From: Variovorax guangxiensis
GTDB taxonomy: Bacteria; Pseudomonadota; Gammaproteobacteria; Burkholderiales; Burkholderiaceae_C
NCBI RefSeq assembly: GCF_003952165.1
Contig: NZ_RXFT01000001.1
Coordinates: 744,001 to 808,000, forward strand
Reading direction: 5' to 3'
Length of the DNA: 64,000 bases
Shown piece after piece: positions 12,898 through 21,477 of this stretch (the first letter of the stretch is position 1; each line of letters starts with the position of its first letter). The notes under the pieces were generated by a model. It saw only the letters and a program-made list of their open reading frames with translations. It made no database searches and was not told the origin of the DNA. Position numbers and translations under genes: made by a program.

Positions 12898-13815
12898 ATG
12901 CGCCTGACGCACGGCGGCGCCGTCTGGCTGATGGTCGTCGTGACCCTGATGTGGGGCACGGCGGGCGTCGTCACGCGGCATCTGACGCAGGCGCACAGCT
13001 TCGAGATCACCTTCTGGCGCAGCCTCTTCACGACGCTGGCGCTGCTGGTGATCCTGCCGCTTTGGCGCGGACGCGCCGTGTTCTCCCAATTGCGCCGCGG
13101 CGGGCGCGAGATCTGGATCTCCGGCGTGTGCTGGGCCGTGATGTTCACGGCTTTCATGGTCGCGCTCACGCTGGCTTCGACGGCCAGCGTGCTGGTCACC
13201 ATGTCGCTCGGGCCGCTGTTCACCGCGCTGGCGGCGCGCTTCTTCATCGGGCACCGGCTGCCGGCGCGCACCTGGCTGGCCATCGTGGTCGCGGGGGCGG
13301 GCATCGGCTGGATGTATGGCACGCAGCTGATGGCAGGCGGTGGCGGGTCGCTGGCCGGCACGCTGCTCGCGCTGTGCGTACCGCTGGCGGGCGCGGCGAA
13401 CTGGACCGTGGTTCAGCACGCTCAGGCCAAGGGCCACAAGATCGACCTGGTGCCGGCAGTGCTCATCGGCGCGGTGATCACGGCGCTCTTCACGCTCCCG
13501 TTGGCATGGCCGTTCCGGGCCGGCGCGCACGATCTCGGGCTGCTGGCTTTCCTGGGCGTGTTCCAGCTCGCCATTCCGTGCGTGCTCTCGGTGCTGTGCG
13601 CCCAGGTGCTGAAGGCGCCCGAGGTCGCGCTGCTGGCCTTGCTGGAAGTGATCTTCGGCATCGCGCTGGCCTGGATCGGTGCAGGCGAACAACCCGCGCC
13701 AAGCGTGCTGGCCGGGGGCGCGCTGGTGATCGGCGCCCTTGTGTTCAACGAGCTCCTGGCGCTGCGCGGACGGCGCACCGCCGTTGCCGACACCGCGGTG
13801 CCGGGCGCGCACTGA
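12898..13815 (+). CDS. EamA/DMT family transporter
   Basis: 305-residue inner-membrane protein with ten predicted hydrophobic helices in two five-helix EamA repeats. The start VWLMVVVTLMWGTAGVVTRHLT and the repeat-end segments match the drug/metabolite transporter superfamily. The substrate is unknown. It lies 48 bp after typA with a pyrimidine-rich gap and no clear terminator, so it may be the last gene of that transcript. It converges on the minus-strand gene ending at 13825. Confidence 0.85.
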   Translation: MRLTHGGAVWLMVVVTLMWGTAGVVTRHLTQAHSFEITFWRSLFTTLALLVILPLWRGRAVFSQLRRGGREIWISGVCWAVMFTAFMVALTLASTASVLVTMSLGPLFTALAARFFIGHRLPARTWLAIVVAGAGIGWMYGTQLMAGGGGSLAGTLLALCVPLAGAANWTVVQHAQAKGHKIDLVPAVLIGAVITALFTLPLAWPFRAGAHDLGLLAFLGVFQLAIPCVLSVLCAQVLKAPEVALLALLEVIFGIALAWIGAGEQPAPSVLAGGALVIGALVFNELLALRGRRTAVADTAVPGAH

Positions 13816-13824
13816 CTTTTTTCG

Positions 13825-15249
13825 CTACTGCCGCAGGCTGGGATTCGGTACGCCGATGCTGCCCATGCGCGCCTCGAGCACCTTGCGCATGAAGGTCTGG
13901 GCGAAATCGTCGCCCACGCGCCAGCCGCCGTTGTCGTCTTCCACGAAGGTGAATTCACCCTTGACCGGCAGGGAGCTGTCGCTGCCGGAAAGAGCGCTCA
14001 TCAGGCTGTCGTTGTATTCGACGACCAGCGGGCAGGCATGGCCCGTGCCGTCCTCCAGCTTTCGGCAGGGGCCGGTGGGCTCGATCTCGGCAATTGCCCG
14101 CGAACGGTTGGGGTCCTTGCGCACGAGGCCGGAGTCGGTGCGCGGGCGCATGCGCGCGGCCGAGGCCGTCCGCGCGGAGCCGAGCGGCGCCGCGCCTTCG
14201 CGGAAAGCCTTCTCCATCGCCTCGCGGCCGATGGGCTCGGCGTTGTAGAGCGGCCGGCCGTCGGCGTCGAGATTCCCGAAGCGGGCCTCGACGACGGCCA
14301 CATCCGCGCCTCGCACCACCATGTCGTCGCCCTTCGGTTCGGTGGGGCCGATGGTGTAGGCCATCGGCTCCCTGCTGTCGCCCTGAGTCATGACCGCGGT
14401 GCAGCCGCGGATGCGCTCCGGCTTGCGGTAGCCGACCTCGCGCATGCCGCCGACGGTGGGCGTTTCGATCACGGCTCCCGCGTCGGGATCGAGGCGGCGC
14501 ATGCGCACGTCCATGCTCACGCGGCGCATGAGGCTGTCGAGCGTCTTTCGGGTGGACGCGGCATCGCAGGCGGGCACGCTGGCCGGAGCGAAGGCATACC
14601 AGCCGATCCCGCCGCCGATCACCGCCACCGCCACGGCGAACTTCAGCGCGCCGATGCGGCTGGTGCGTTTCTGGCGCGCTTGCCATGCCTTCACGGCCTG
14701 CTCGTCCGCCTCGATGAGTGCCTGCGCGCCGGCCACGATGCGCACGCGCTCGACGGCCGTGGCAAAGGCCGGCTCGGCCGCGACCTGGGCACGCAGGGCG
14801 TCGAAGCGCTCTCTTTCGAGCGGACCTTCCGTGGCCAGCCAGGCCAGCGTGGCGATGGGGGAGGCGGGCACGGTGCCCACGACGGGCGTTTCGATCAGCG
14901 CCATGTTGCGCGTCTCGGCGTCGATCAGGGAGTCCTTGCAGAGTGATTCGATGGCTTCGTGCGTGATTCCCTGTTCCGCGAGTTCGAAGAGGTCGTCGGC
15001 GTCGATGGCTGTGTCCGTGGCGTCGTCCCAGTGCGGGGCGTCCTCGTCGATACGGTCGACCGCGGCGTGCTGTTCTGCCTCGGTGACAAGGCCGCGCACG
15101 CGCATCCATGCCAGTGCATGGGCCGGGCTCGGCAGCGCAGGGAGTGCGGCGGTCTCGGGGTGGGCGAGCACGGCGTCGTGCTGCGCATCGCTGATCAGGC
15201 CCTGGTTCAGCAGGGCGCGGAACGCGTCCAGGTTGGCGTCGGGAGTCAT
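13825..15249 (-). CDS. Single-span membrane protein with N-terminal helical repeats, function unknown
   Basis: 474 residues; no family recognised. The first about 200 residues contain four degenerate repeats with the pattern L-x5-GLI(S/T)-x-A-(E/Q), for example LLNQGLISDAQHDAVL, RGLVTEAEQHAAV and DSLIDAETRNMAL. One membrane segment (LKFAVAVAVIGGGIGWYAF) lies near residues 205-228. The remainder is polar, has an early Cys (VPACDAAS), and is predicted to be extracytoplasmic. ATG 15249 is chosen over an upstream in-frame start because it gives a normal N-terminus. It is last in a run of minus-strand genes but separated from them by a terminator. Confidence 0.75.
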   Translation of the reverse strand: MTPDANLDAFRALLNQGLISDAQHDAVLAHPETAALPALPSPAHALAWMRVRGLVTEAEQHAAVDRIDEDAPHWDDATDTAIDADDLFELAEQGITHEAIESLCKDSLIDAETRNMALIETPVVGTVPASPIATLAWLATEGPLERERFDALRAQVAAEPAFATAVERVRIVAGAQALIEADEQAVKAWQARQKRTSRIGALKFAVAVAVIGGGIGWYAFAPASVPACDAASTRKTLDSLMRRVSMDVRMRRLDPDAGAVIETPTVGGMREVGYRKPERIRGCTAVMTQGDSREPMAYTIGPTEPKGDDMVVRGADVAVVEARFGNLDADGRPLYNAEPIGREAMEKAFREGAAPLGSARTASAARMRPRTDSGLVRKDPNRSRAIAEIEPTGPCRKLEDGTGHACPLVVEYNDSLMSALSGSDSSLPVKGEFTFVEDDNGGWRVGDDFAQTFMRKVLEARMGSIGVPNPSLRQ

Positions 15250-15301
15250 GCGGGGATTCTGCCGTGTGCGGCGCCGGCCCCGTACGGGGGGAACCGGCAA
15301 G

Positions 15302-15327
15302 AAAAACGCCGGCGGGAGCCGGCGTTT
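15302..15327 (-). terminator. Rho-independent terminator after the COG4315 lipoprotein gene
   Basis: A perfect 10-bp stem (AAACGCCGGC 15304-15313, GCCGGCGTTT 15318-15327) has a GGGA loop. On the minus strand it is followed by a run of five T (15302-15306 read in reverse). It lies 22 bases after the stop of the lipoprotein gene ending at 15349, so it should close the sigma-factor operon. Confidence 0.85.
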
Positions 15328-15348
15328 GCAAGTCGAGCCTGATGTCGA

Positions 15349-15744
15349 TCAGGGACGGGCGATCTTCCAGGCGCCGTTCGCGAAGCCGTCGCCGGTCTTG
15401 TCGCCTGGCTTGGCGTCCTTGGCCCAGTAGTACAGCGGCCAGCCCTTGTAGGCCCACTGGCGCTTGCCGTCTTCGCGAATGATGATGGTGTAGCCACCGA
15501 TGGGCTTTGCGGTGTCGGCCACGCCCAGCGGAGGCCAGTTGGCGGCGCATTGGCCGTTGCAGGCGGAGGTACCGGCACCGGCGGTGTCCTTGGTGAAGGT
15601 GTACAGCGTCATTCCGTTCGGCCCGACCAGCACGCCGTCGGCGGTGCGGGTGGGCGTGTCGGGTGCGCTTGCGGTCTTGTTGGACATGCTGCCGCAGCCG
15701 GCAAGCAGGGCCGCCGCGAGGATCGAGGCGCTGAGCAATTTCAT
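15349..15744 (-). CDS. COG4315-type secreted-repeat lipoprotein
   Basis: 131-residue predicted lipoprotein: signal peptide with lipobox LLAGC (Cys about residue 17), then two copies of the secreted repeat (PF03640 type). The repeats show the pattern GPNGMTLYTFTKDTAG, CNGQCAANWPP and GWPLYYWAKDAKPGDKTGDG. The family's role is not established; members sit next to ECF sigma factors in many proteobacteria. Its paralogue lies at 17205-17573, and the last 30 residues are nearly the same in both. It is the last gene before the terminator at 15302-15327. ATG 15744 gives a proper signal peptide. Confidence 0.88.
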   Translation of the reverse strand: MKLLSASILAAALLAGCGSMSNKTASAPDTPTRTADGVLVGPNGMTLYTFTKDTAGAGTSACNGQCAANWPPLGVADTAKPIGGYTIIIREDGKRQWAYKGWPLYYWAKDAKPGDKTGDGFANGAWKIARP

Positions 15745-15838
15745 GCAGTTTCTCCTTCGGTTGAAAAATCGCGAAAACCAGGGCCGGTGGCGAAGCACCG
15801 GACGAGGGGGATGCGCGAGCCGGCAGTTTATGCGGTCA

Positions 15839-16651
15839 TCAAGACAGATCGCGGTAGGCCAGCGTCGCAAGTTTGAGCAAAAGGTCGCGCGGCAGCTTGC
15901 CGGCGATGGCGTAGCCGAAGCCCTGGTCCACCCAGTAGAAGCTCGGCACGGGGCCCTCGGAGGCGAAGCGGAAGGCGGTTTCGTTGCCGGCGGGGCCGCC
16001 GGCGGCACGCGCGTCGAGGGTGCCGACGTAAAGCGTCACGCGCTCGCCGGCGGCATCCTCGAACATGAACTGCGCGCGCGCGCCGGTCTCGCCGGGCAGC
16101 AGGCGGCCGCCGACCAGCGTGTAGCCCTGGCTGGAGAGATCGGGCACCTTCAGCGGCCGGTCGAGGCGCCTGGAGAGCCACTGCACCAGATGCTGCTGCT
16201 CGGACGCGGCCACTTCGACGGGGTGCCGTTTTTCGGGCGCATAGACGGCATGGGCCACCGAGGCGTCGTGCACGAATTCGCGCAGGGCCGGCGCTCGGGC
16301 CAGCTGCGCGCCTGCGTGCGGCGCGGACCACCGGGCCCATTGCGCATTCCCGATCCAGCCGGCGGCGAAGGCCACCAGCAGGCCGGCAGCCAGGCCACCC
16401 CAGCGCATCCAGGAGCCGCCTGGGTTGCGATCGAGCGCGCCCATCAGCGGCGTGGGAATGGGCGTATCGAGCAGCTCGCGGTGCAGCCGGCGCAGCGCAT
16501 CGCGCTGCGAATGCCACGCCGCGACCTTGGCGGCCACGGCGGGATCGCGCGCCATCGCAGCCTCGACCGCCTCGCGGCGATCGGGGGCCAACTGGCCGTC
16601 GACCCAGGCATGCAGTTCGTCTTCGGTAGGGGGCGGGGCGGGGCGGTTCAT
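15839..16651 (-). CDS. Anti-sigma factor (transmembrane)
   Basis: 270-residue protein with an N-terminal cytoplasmic anti-sigma-like region (DELHAWVDGQLAPDRREAVEAAMARDP), one membrane segment near residues 92-112 (GLAAGLLVAFAAGWIGNAQW) and a periplasmic C-terminal domain. It follows the ECF sigma gene by 22 bp on the same strand, which supports a role in holding that sigma factor. The HxxxCxxC zinc motif common in such domains is absent: the helix has no Cys pair. Regulation by a signal reaching the periplasmic domain is likely but not shown. Confidence 0.85.
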   Translation of the reverse strand: MNRPAPPPTEDELHAWVDGQLAPDRREAVEAAMARDPAVAAKVAAWHSQRDALRRLHRELLDTPIPTPLMGALDRNPGGSWMRWGGLAAGLLVAFAAGWIGNAQWARWSAPHAGAQLARAPALREFVHDASVAHAVYAPEKRHPVEVAASEQQHLVQWLSRRLDRPLKVPDLSSQGYTLVGGRLLPGETGARAQFMFEDAAGERVTLYVGTLDARAAGGPAGNETAFRFASEGPVPSFYWVDQGFGYAIAGKLPRDLLLKLATLAYRDLS

Positions 16652-16673
16652 GGTCTTGCTGCGGTGGGGTCGT

Positions 16674-17189
16674 TCACTTGAGACGGCGCAGGCCCGGGCG
16701 TGCCGGGGCCGATGCGCCATCCATCAGCTCCTGCAGCCGGACGCGGGCGCGCGAGAGGCGCGACATCACCGTGCCGACGGGAACGCCGAGCACCTTGGCG
16801 ACCTGGGCGTACGACAGGTCTTCGAGCGTCACCAGCAGCAGCACGGCACGCTGCTCCTCGGGCAGTTGCATCAGGCAGCGCTGCAGGTCCAGGCCCGTGC
16901 CCTGGTCGCGGCCGGGATCGGCGAGGCCCTGCACCTCGTGCGCCACGTCGTCGAGCGGCACCACAGCGTGGGGCGGCGGCGTGCGCCGCACCTGGCTCGC
17001 GAAGATGTTGTGCATGACGGTGAAGAGCCAGGCGCGCAGGTCGCTGCCCACCACCCACAGTCGCCACTTGCCGCAGGCGCGCTCCAGCGTGTCCTGCACC
17101 AGGTCGTCGGCCGCCCAGGCATTGCCCGTGAGCGCTCGCGCGTAGCGGCGCAGGCTCGGGATGTGCTCTACGAGCAGGCGGGCGTCCAT
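16674..17189 (-). CDS. ECF RNA polymerase sigma factor
   Basis: 171-residue group IV sigma factor. Region 2 is seen at residues about 8-75 (LRRYARALTGNAWAADDLVQDT, RAWLFTVMHNIFASQVRR) and region 4 at about 105-155 (LPEEQRAVLLLVTLEDLSYAQV, GVPVGTVMSRLSRARVRL). It directs RNA polymerase to its own set of promoters. It is followed by the anti-sigma gene and preceded, 15 bp upstream, by a COG4315-type secreted protein gene, so the four genes from 17573 to 15349 look like one regulon unit. Confidence 0.93.
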   Translation of the reverse strand: MDARLLVEHIPSLRRYARALTGNAWAADDLVQDTLERACGKWRLWVVGSDLRAWLFTVMHNIFASQVRRTPPPHAVVPLDDVAHEVQGLADPGRDQGTGLDLQRCLMQLPEEQRAVLLLVTLEDLSYAQVAKVLGVPVGTVMSRLSRARVRLQELMDGASAPARPGLRRLK

Positions 17190-17204
17190 GGGGTGGCTGG
17201 CTGG

Positions 17205-17573
17205 TCAGGGCCTGGCGGTCTTCCAGGTGCCGTTGACGCCGTCACCGGTCTTGTCGCCAGGCTTCGTGTCCTTGGCCCAGTAGTACAGGGGCCAGCCCTT
17301 GGCGGCCCATTGCTTCTTGCCATCGTCGCGCGTGACGATGCTGAAGTCGCCGCTGGGCTTGTCGCCATCGGCCGCCATGAAGGGCGGCCAGTTGGTGGCG
17401 CAAGCGCCGTTGCAGACCGACTTGCCGTTGCCGGCCGTGTCCTTGTCGAACGTGTAGAGCGTCATGCCGTTCGGCCCGACGAGCGCGCCGTCGGCGGGCT
17501 TGGGCTGGGCGAAGGCGGGGACCGCGAGAACGGCGCTGAGCAGAACGGCCGAAGATGCTCGGAAAGGCGACAT
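17205..17573 (-). CDS. COG4315-type secreted-repeat protein
   Basis: 122-residue secreted protein: signal peptide ending AVPAFA-Q and two secreted repeats (GPNGMTLYTFDKDTAGNG, CNGACATNWPP, GWPLYYWAKDTKPGDKTGDG). Unlike the paralogue at 15349-15744, it has a standard signal peptidase I site and no lipobox Cys. AAGGAG lies 6 bases before ATG 17573. It is the first gene of the sigma/anti-sigma group, in the position expected of an early-expressed target of the sigma factor. Function is unknown. Confidence 0.87.
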   Translation of the reverse strand: MSPFRASSAVLLSAVLAVPAFAQPKPADGALVGPNGMTLYTFDKDTAGNGKSVCNGACATNWPPFMAADGDKPSGDFSIVTRDDGKKQWAAKGWPLYYWAKDTKPGDKTGDGVNGTWKTARP

Positions 17574-17667
17574 GGAGAACTCCTTGTGTTGGCGACACCG
17601 GCGTTCCGGTGACATCCGCACAAACGCCCGCGGCCGGGCTTTTATTCCGCCGCCTTGCAAAAAAAGT

Positions 17668-18147
17668 TCAGCGGTTGCGGCTCTTCATTGCGCGCTCGAC
17701 CTCGCGCTTGCCTTCGCGGTCCTTGATGGTGTCGCGCTTGTCGTGCTCGGCCTTGCCCTTGGCCAGCGCGATCTCGCACTTCACCTTGCCGGCCTTCCAG
17801 TGCAAATTGAGCGGCACCAGCGTGTAGCCCTTTTGTTCGACCTTGCCGATCAGGCGGCGAATCTCGTCCTTCTTGAGCAGCAGCTTCTTGGTGCGCACCG
17901 AGTCCGGGTTGACGTGAGTGGAGGCGCTCTTGAGCGGGTTGATCTGGCAGCCCAGCACGAAGAGCTCGCCGTTGCGGATCACGACGTAGCCGTCGGTCAG
18001 CTGCACCTTGCCTTCACGCAGCGATTTGACTTCCCAGCCTTCCAGGACCATGCCGGCCTCGAAGCGCTCTTCGAAGAAATAGTTGTACGCAGCCTTCTTG
18101 TTGTCTGCGATGCGGGAGGAGGAGGTATCTTGTTTTTTGGTGGCCAT
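17668..18147 (-). CDS. smpB: SsrA-binding protein SmpB
   Basis: 159-residue RNA-binding protein that delivers tmRNA to stalled ribosomes. [20 protein letters not shown] and [17 protein letters not shown] are clear SmpB motifs in the OB-fold. The C-terminal [26 protein letters not shown] tail is the helix that enters the empty mRNA channel. The start at 18147 is chosen because upstream in-frame sequence lies over the divergent ratA promoter region. The ssrA gene itself is not in this window. Confidence 0.97.
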   Translation of the reverse strand: MATKKQDTSSSRIADNKKAAYNYFFEERFEAGMVLEGWEVKSLREGKVQLTDGYVVIRNGELFVLGCQINPLKSASTHVNPDSVRTKKLLLKKDEIRRLIGKVEQKGYTLVPLNLHWKAGKVKCEIALAKGKAEHDKRDTIKDREGKREVERAMKSRNR

Positions 18148-18210
18148 GACTCGGAAATATGGGGGCTGCATGGCTTCAATACAATCCGTCGCGCACGCTG
18201 TGCCGATTCT

Positions 18211-18657
18211 ATGAAAACAGTCAACAAGTCCGTCCTCATCTGGTACAGCGCCGAAGAGATGTATGCGCTCGTCACCGATGTGGCCAAGTATCCGCAGTTT
18301 CTTCCGTGGTGCGACAAGTCGCGCGTCATCGAGGAAGACGAGGCCGGCATGACGGCCGAAGTCGGTCTCGCATTCGCCGGCCTGCACCAGAGCTTCACCA
18401 CCCGCAACACTCATGTTCCGGGGCGTGAGGTGCAGCTGAAGCTGGTCGACGGCCCGTTCTCCAACCTCGACGGCAAATGGAAGTTCACGCCCGTGGGCGA
18501 GCAGGGCGAGCGGGCCTGCCGCGTAGAGCTGCACCTGAGCTACGGCTTCAGCAACTTCGCCCTGCAGGCGCTCGTGGGCCCCGTGTTCGACACCATCGCG
18601 TCCAGCCTGGTCGAGGCCTTCGTCAAGCGCGCCGAGCAGGTCTACGGCTCGTCCTGA
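18211..18657 (+). CDS. ratA: RatA-type START-domain protein (COQ10-like)
   Basis: 148-residue polyketide cyclase/START-fold protein of the RatA/Coq10 group. [31 protein letters not shown] is the family's N-terminal signature, followed by the beta-sheet and the long C-terminal helix ([25 protein letters not shown]). E. coli RatA was described as an inhibitor of 70S assembly, while related Coq10 proteins bind ubiquinone; the second role is the more likely one here, by inference. Divergent from smpB and followed by rnfH, the conserved cluster. A TACAAT box lies at 18180-18185. Confidence 0.9.
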   Translation: MKTVNKSVLIWYSAEEMYALVTDVAKYPQFLPWCDKSRVIEEDEAGMTAEVGLAFAGLHQSFTTRNTHVPGREVQLKLVDGPFSNLDGKWKFTPVGEQGERACRVELHLSYGFSNFALQALVGPVFDTIASSLVEAFVKRAEQVYGSS

Positions 18658-18665
18658 GCGCGACG

Positions 18666-19004
18666 ATGACCATCGAGGTCACACTGAGCTGCTCGCCCGC
18701 GCCCCGCGAGGTGTTCGAGCAGGTGCTGCATCTTCCTTCCGAGGCGACACTGGCCGATGCCGCGAAGGCCAGCGACCTCTCGCAGCGCTTTCCGGATCTC
18801 GATTGGCGCCACGCCATGACGCCCGGTATCTGGGGCAAGGCCGTGGACTGGGACCAGACGCTCAAGGACGGCGATCGCGTCGAGCTGTGCCGGCCGCTCA
18901 CGGTCGATCCGAAAGTGGCGCGCCGGGAGCGCTTCCAGCGCCAGGGTGCGCGGGGCACCGGCCTGTTCGCGAATCGCCGCAAGGGCGGCAAGGCCGGTTA
19001 TTGA
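18666..19004 (+). CDS. rnfH: RnfH family ubiquitin-like protein (RatB)
   Basis: 112-residue small protein with a beta-grasp fold. The N-terminal [24 protein letters not shown] and [23 protein letters not shown] regions match the RnfH family, whose molecular role is not settled. The last about 20 residues are basic. It starts 9 bp after ratA on the same strand, the same pairing found near smpB in other proteobacteria. Confidence 0.9.
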   Translation: MTIEVTLSCSPAPREVFEQVLHLPSEATLADAAKASDLSQRFPDLDWRHAMTPGIWGKAVDWDQTLKDGDRVELCRPLTVDPKVARRERFQRQGARGTGLFANRRKGGKAGY

Positions 19005-19019
19005 TCGTGTGACCGCGGC

Positions 19020-19553
19020 TTACTTGCAGTCGCTGTTGATCACGTCCTGGATGCGCTTCTGCTCGGCGGCGCGGGCGTTGTCATCCATGATCTCGCGCTC
19101 GCCCTTGGCGTTGACCCGCGCGAGGCGGATGCCGCTGTCGACCGTGGCCTTGCTCTGGCGGGCGAGGGCGCAGTTGTCGGCCTTGGCCTTGGCCACCTTG
19201 GCTTCTTCGGCGGCCTGCTTGGCCTTCTGCTCGGCTTCGGCTTTCTTGGTCTTTTCCTCGAGTTCCTTGTCCACGCCGGTGGGCTTCGGCGCTGCGGCGG
19301 CCTTCGGCGCGGCAGCGGGGGCTTCGGCGGTGCCTTCCGCGGCCGGTGGCGCGTCGACGTTCGGGTTGGCGGTGGAGCGCGCCGCGGGCGGCGGGCCCAC
19401 GCGGCGCAGGATGTTCTTCTCGGGCACGTCGGGCGGCGGGGCCTGGTCGCTGAAGACCTTCTTGCCGTTCTTGTCGAGCCATTGCCATTGGGCGCTTGCC
19501 GACATCGGCAGCGCAACGACACATCCCAGTACCAGCCAGTGCACGAATTTCAT
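19020..19553 (-). CDS. DUF4124 domain-containing secreted protein
   Basis: 177 residues: signal peptide (LVLGCVVALPMSASA), DUF4124 domain right after it (WQWLDKNGKKVFSDQAPPPDVP), an Ala/Pro-rich linker about 55-95, and a Lys/Glu/Ala-rich stretch about 96-130 predicted to be coiled coil. It ends in NSDCK. DUF4124 proteins are common in beta- and gammaproteobacteria; their role is unknown. It converges on rnfH with a 15-bp gap and is divergent from guaB. Confidence 0.85.
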   Translation of the reverse strand: MKFVHWLVLGCVVALPMSASAQWQWLDKNGKKVFSDQAPPPDVPEKNILRRVGPPPAARSTANPNVDAPPAAEGTAEAPAAAPKAAAAPKPTGVDKELEEKTKKAEAEQKAKQAAEEAKVAKAKADNCALARQSKATVDSGIRLARVNAKGEREIMDDNARAAEQKRIQDVINSDCK

Positions 19554-19681
19554 CCCTGAAGTTTAGCCGGGCCTTACTTTTTGCAACATCCGGATAGGGT
19601 GGTTTTGCAACGTTCGTCAATCGCCCGCGCCGGCAAACCCATTGGCGGCCTCGTTACAATCCTTCTTTTGGAGCCTCACCC

Positions 19682-21151
19682 ATGCGCCTTCTCGGCAAAG
19701 CGCTGACCTTCGACGACGTGTTGTTGGTGCCAGCCTTCTCCCAGGTCCTGCCCAAGGACACCTCCCTCGCCACCAAGTTCTCCCGCAACATCACGTTGAA
19801 CCTGCCGCTCGTTTCCGCGGCCATGGACACCGTGACCGAAGCCCGCCTCGCGATCGCCATCGCGCAGGAAGGCGGCATCGGGATCGTGCACAAGAACCTC
19901 ACCGCGCAGCAGCAGGCCGCAGAAGTGGCCCGGGTGAAGCGCTACGAGTCGGGCGTGCTGCGCGATCCGGTCGTGATCACGCCGACGCACTCGGTGCGCC
20001 AGGTGATGGCCTTGTCCGACCAGCTCGGCATCTCGGGCTTCCCGGTGGTCGACGCCGGCAAGGTGGTCGGCATCGTCACCGGCCGCGACCTTCGCTTCGA
20101 GAGCCGCTACGACGTGCCCGTCAGCGAGATCATGACGCGCCGCGAGAAGCTCATTACCGTGCCCGACGGCACTACGCTTGCCGAGGCCAAGGCGCTGCTG
20201 AACAAGCACAAGCTCGAGCGCCTGCTCGTCATCAACGGCGACTGGGAGCTCAAGGGCCTCATCACCGTCAAGGACATCACCAAGCAGACCAGCTTCCCCA
20301 ACGCCGCGCGCGACGCCAACGGCCGCCTGCGCGTGGGCGCCGCGGTCGGCGTGGGTGACGGCACCGAGGAGCGCGTCGAGGCGCTGGTGAAGGCCGGTGT
20401 CGACGCCATCGTGGTCGACACCGCTCATGGCCACAGCGCCGGCGTGATCGAGCGCGTGCGCTGGGTCAAGAAGAACTATCCGCAGGTCGACGTGATCGGC
20501 GGCAACATCGCCACCGGCGACGCCGCCCGCGCGCTGGCCGATGCCGGCGCCGACGCGGTCAAGGTCGGCATCGGCCCCGGCTCCATCTGCACCACCCGCA
20601 TCGTGGCCGGCGTGGGCGTACCGCAGATCATGGCGGTCGACAGCGTCGCCACCGCACTGCAGGGCACGGGCATTCCGCTGATCTCCGACGGCGGCGTGCG
20701 CTACTCGGGCGACATCGCCAAGGCCATCGCAGCCGGCGCCAGCACTGTCATGATGGGCAGCATGTTCGCCGGCACCGAAGAGGCTCCGGGCGAAATCGTG
20801 CTGTACCAGGGCCGCAGCTACAAGAGCTACCGCGGCATGGGCTCCATCGGCGCGATGCAGCAGGGCAGTGCCGACCGGTACTTCCAGGAATCGACCACCG
20901 GCAACCCCAACACCGACAAGCTGGTGCCCGAAGGCATCGAAGGCCGCGTGCCCTACAAGGGCTCGATCGTCTCGATCGTCTACCAGATGGCCGGCGGCGT
21001 GCGCGCCAGCATGGGCTACTGTGGCTGCGCGACCATCGAGGACATGCAGAACAAGGCCGAGTTCGTCGAAATCACCACGGCCGGCATTCGTGAGAGCCAC
21101 GTTCACGACGTGCAGATCACGAAGGAAGCGCCGAACTACCGCGCTGATTGA
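19682..21151 (+). CDS. guaB: IMP dehydrogenase GuaB
   Basis: 489-residue enzyme oxidising IMP to XMP with NAD+, the committed step to GMP. The catalytic barrel is split by two CBS domains (about 95-205). The active-site loop GPGSICTTR places the catalytic Cys at residue 303; the flap [10 protein letters not shown] and the C-terminal part are complete. GGAG (19670-19673) precedes ATG 19682 and a TACAAT box lies at 19655-19660. In most related genomes guaA follows closely; here a toxin-antitoxin pair lies between them. Confidence 0.97.
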   Translation: MRLLGKALTFDDVLLVPAFSQVLPKDTSLATKFSRNITLNLPLVSAAMDTVTEARLAIAIAQEGGIGIVHKNLTAQQQAAEVARVKRYESGVLRDPVVITPTHSVRQVMALSDQLGISGFPVVDAGKVVGIVTGRDLRFESRYDVPVSEIMTRREKLITVPDGTTLAEAKALLNKHKLERLLVINGDWELKGLITVKDITKQTSFPNAARDANGRLRVGAAVGVGDGTEERVEALVKAGVDAIVVDTAHGHSAGVIERVRWVKKNYPQVDVIGGNIATGDAARALADAGADAVKVGIGPGSICTTRIVAGVGVPQIMAVDSVATALQGTGIPLISDGGVRYSGDIAKAIAAGASTVMMGSMFAGTEEAPGEIVLYQGRSYKSYRGMGSIGAMQQGSADRYFQESTTGNPNTDKLVPEGIEGRVPYKGSIVSIVYQMAGGVRASMGYCGCATIEDMQNKAEFVEITTAGIRESHVHDVQITKEAPNYRAD

Positions 21152-21157
21152 CCACAA

Positions 21158-21227
21158 TCTGGCCAGACCTTGAAAGTCAGGCCAGACTGGGGTTAAAATT
21201 TGGGCCAGATTCAAATTTTCTGGCCCA
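21158..21227 (+). promoter_or_regulatory. Promoter with repeated GGCCAGA operator motifs before the toxin-antitoxin genes
   Basis: A promoter-like pair TTGAAA (21170-21175) and TAAAAT (21194-21199) has an 18-bp spacer. GGCCAGA occurs at 21161-21167, 21180-21186 and 21203-21209, and inverted at 21219-21225. The first copy is part of the palindrome TCTGGCCAGA; the last two form a 9-bp inverted repeat (TGGGCCAGA / TCTGGCCCA) just before the antitoxin start. The copies surround the promoter elements, as expected for autoregulation by a Phd/YefM antitoxin. The region is more AT-rich than its surroundings. Confidence 0.72.
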
Positions 21228-21228
21228 A

Positions 21229-21477
21229 ATGCAATCCATCGGCATCGCCGAAGCCAAGAACAACTTCTCCGCCCTGATCGACTCCGTCGAAAAGGGCGAG
21301 GAGGTTCGCATCACCCGCCACGGCAAGGAAGTCGTGCGCATGTTGCCGGTGCGCCGCAAGCCGGTCATCACCGACGAGCAGATCGAGCGCGAGCTCGGCC
21401 AGATCGACGCGCTCCACGCCACCATCCAGCCCGGGCCGCAGCCGCGTGCCCTGCTCGACGAAGGGCGCCAGCAATGA
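21229..21477 (+). CDS. Phd/YefM family antitoxin
   Basis: 82-residue protein with the typical antitoxin N-terminus IGIAEAKNNFSALIDSVEKGEEVRITRHGK and VVRMLPV: DNA-binding Phd/YefM fold in the first 55 residues, toxin-binding disordered tail after it. ATG 21229 lies directly after the operator palindrome; the in-frame sequence upstream of it overlaps the promoter and is not coding. The stop overlaps the toxin start by 4 bp (ATGA). It should neutralise the PIN toxin and repress its own promoter. Confidence 0.9.
   Translation: MQSIGIAEAKNNFSALIDSVEKGEEVRITRHGKEVVRMLPVRRKPVITDEQIERELGQIDALHATIQPGPQPRALLDEGRQQ

Noticed and set aside
17574..18210. tmRNA (ssrA) near smpB
   Set aside because: The gaps around smpB are under 100 bp and hold no tRNA-like ends or tag-peptide frame.
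18211..19004. ratA-rnfH as a toxin-antitoxin pair
   Set aside because: Although named RatA/RatB, the proteins are a START-fold and a ubiquitin-like protein in a conserved housekeeping cluster; toxin activity is not supported for this gene pair.
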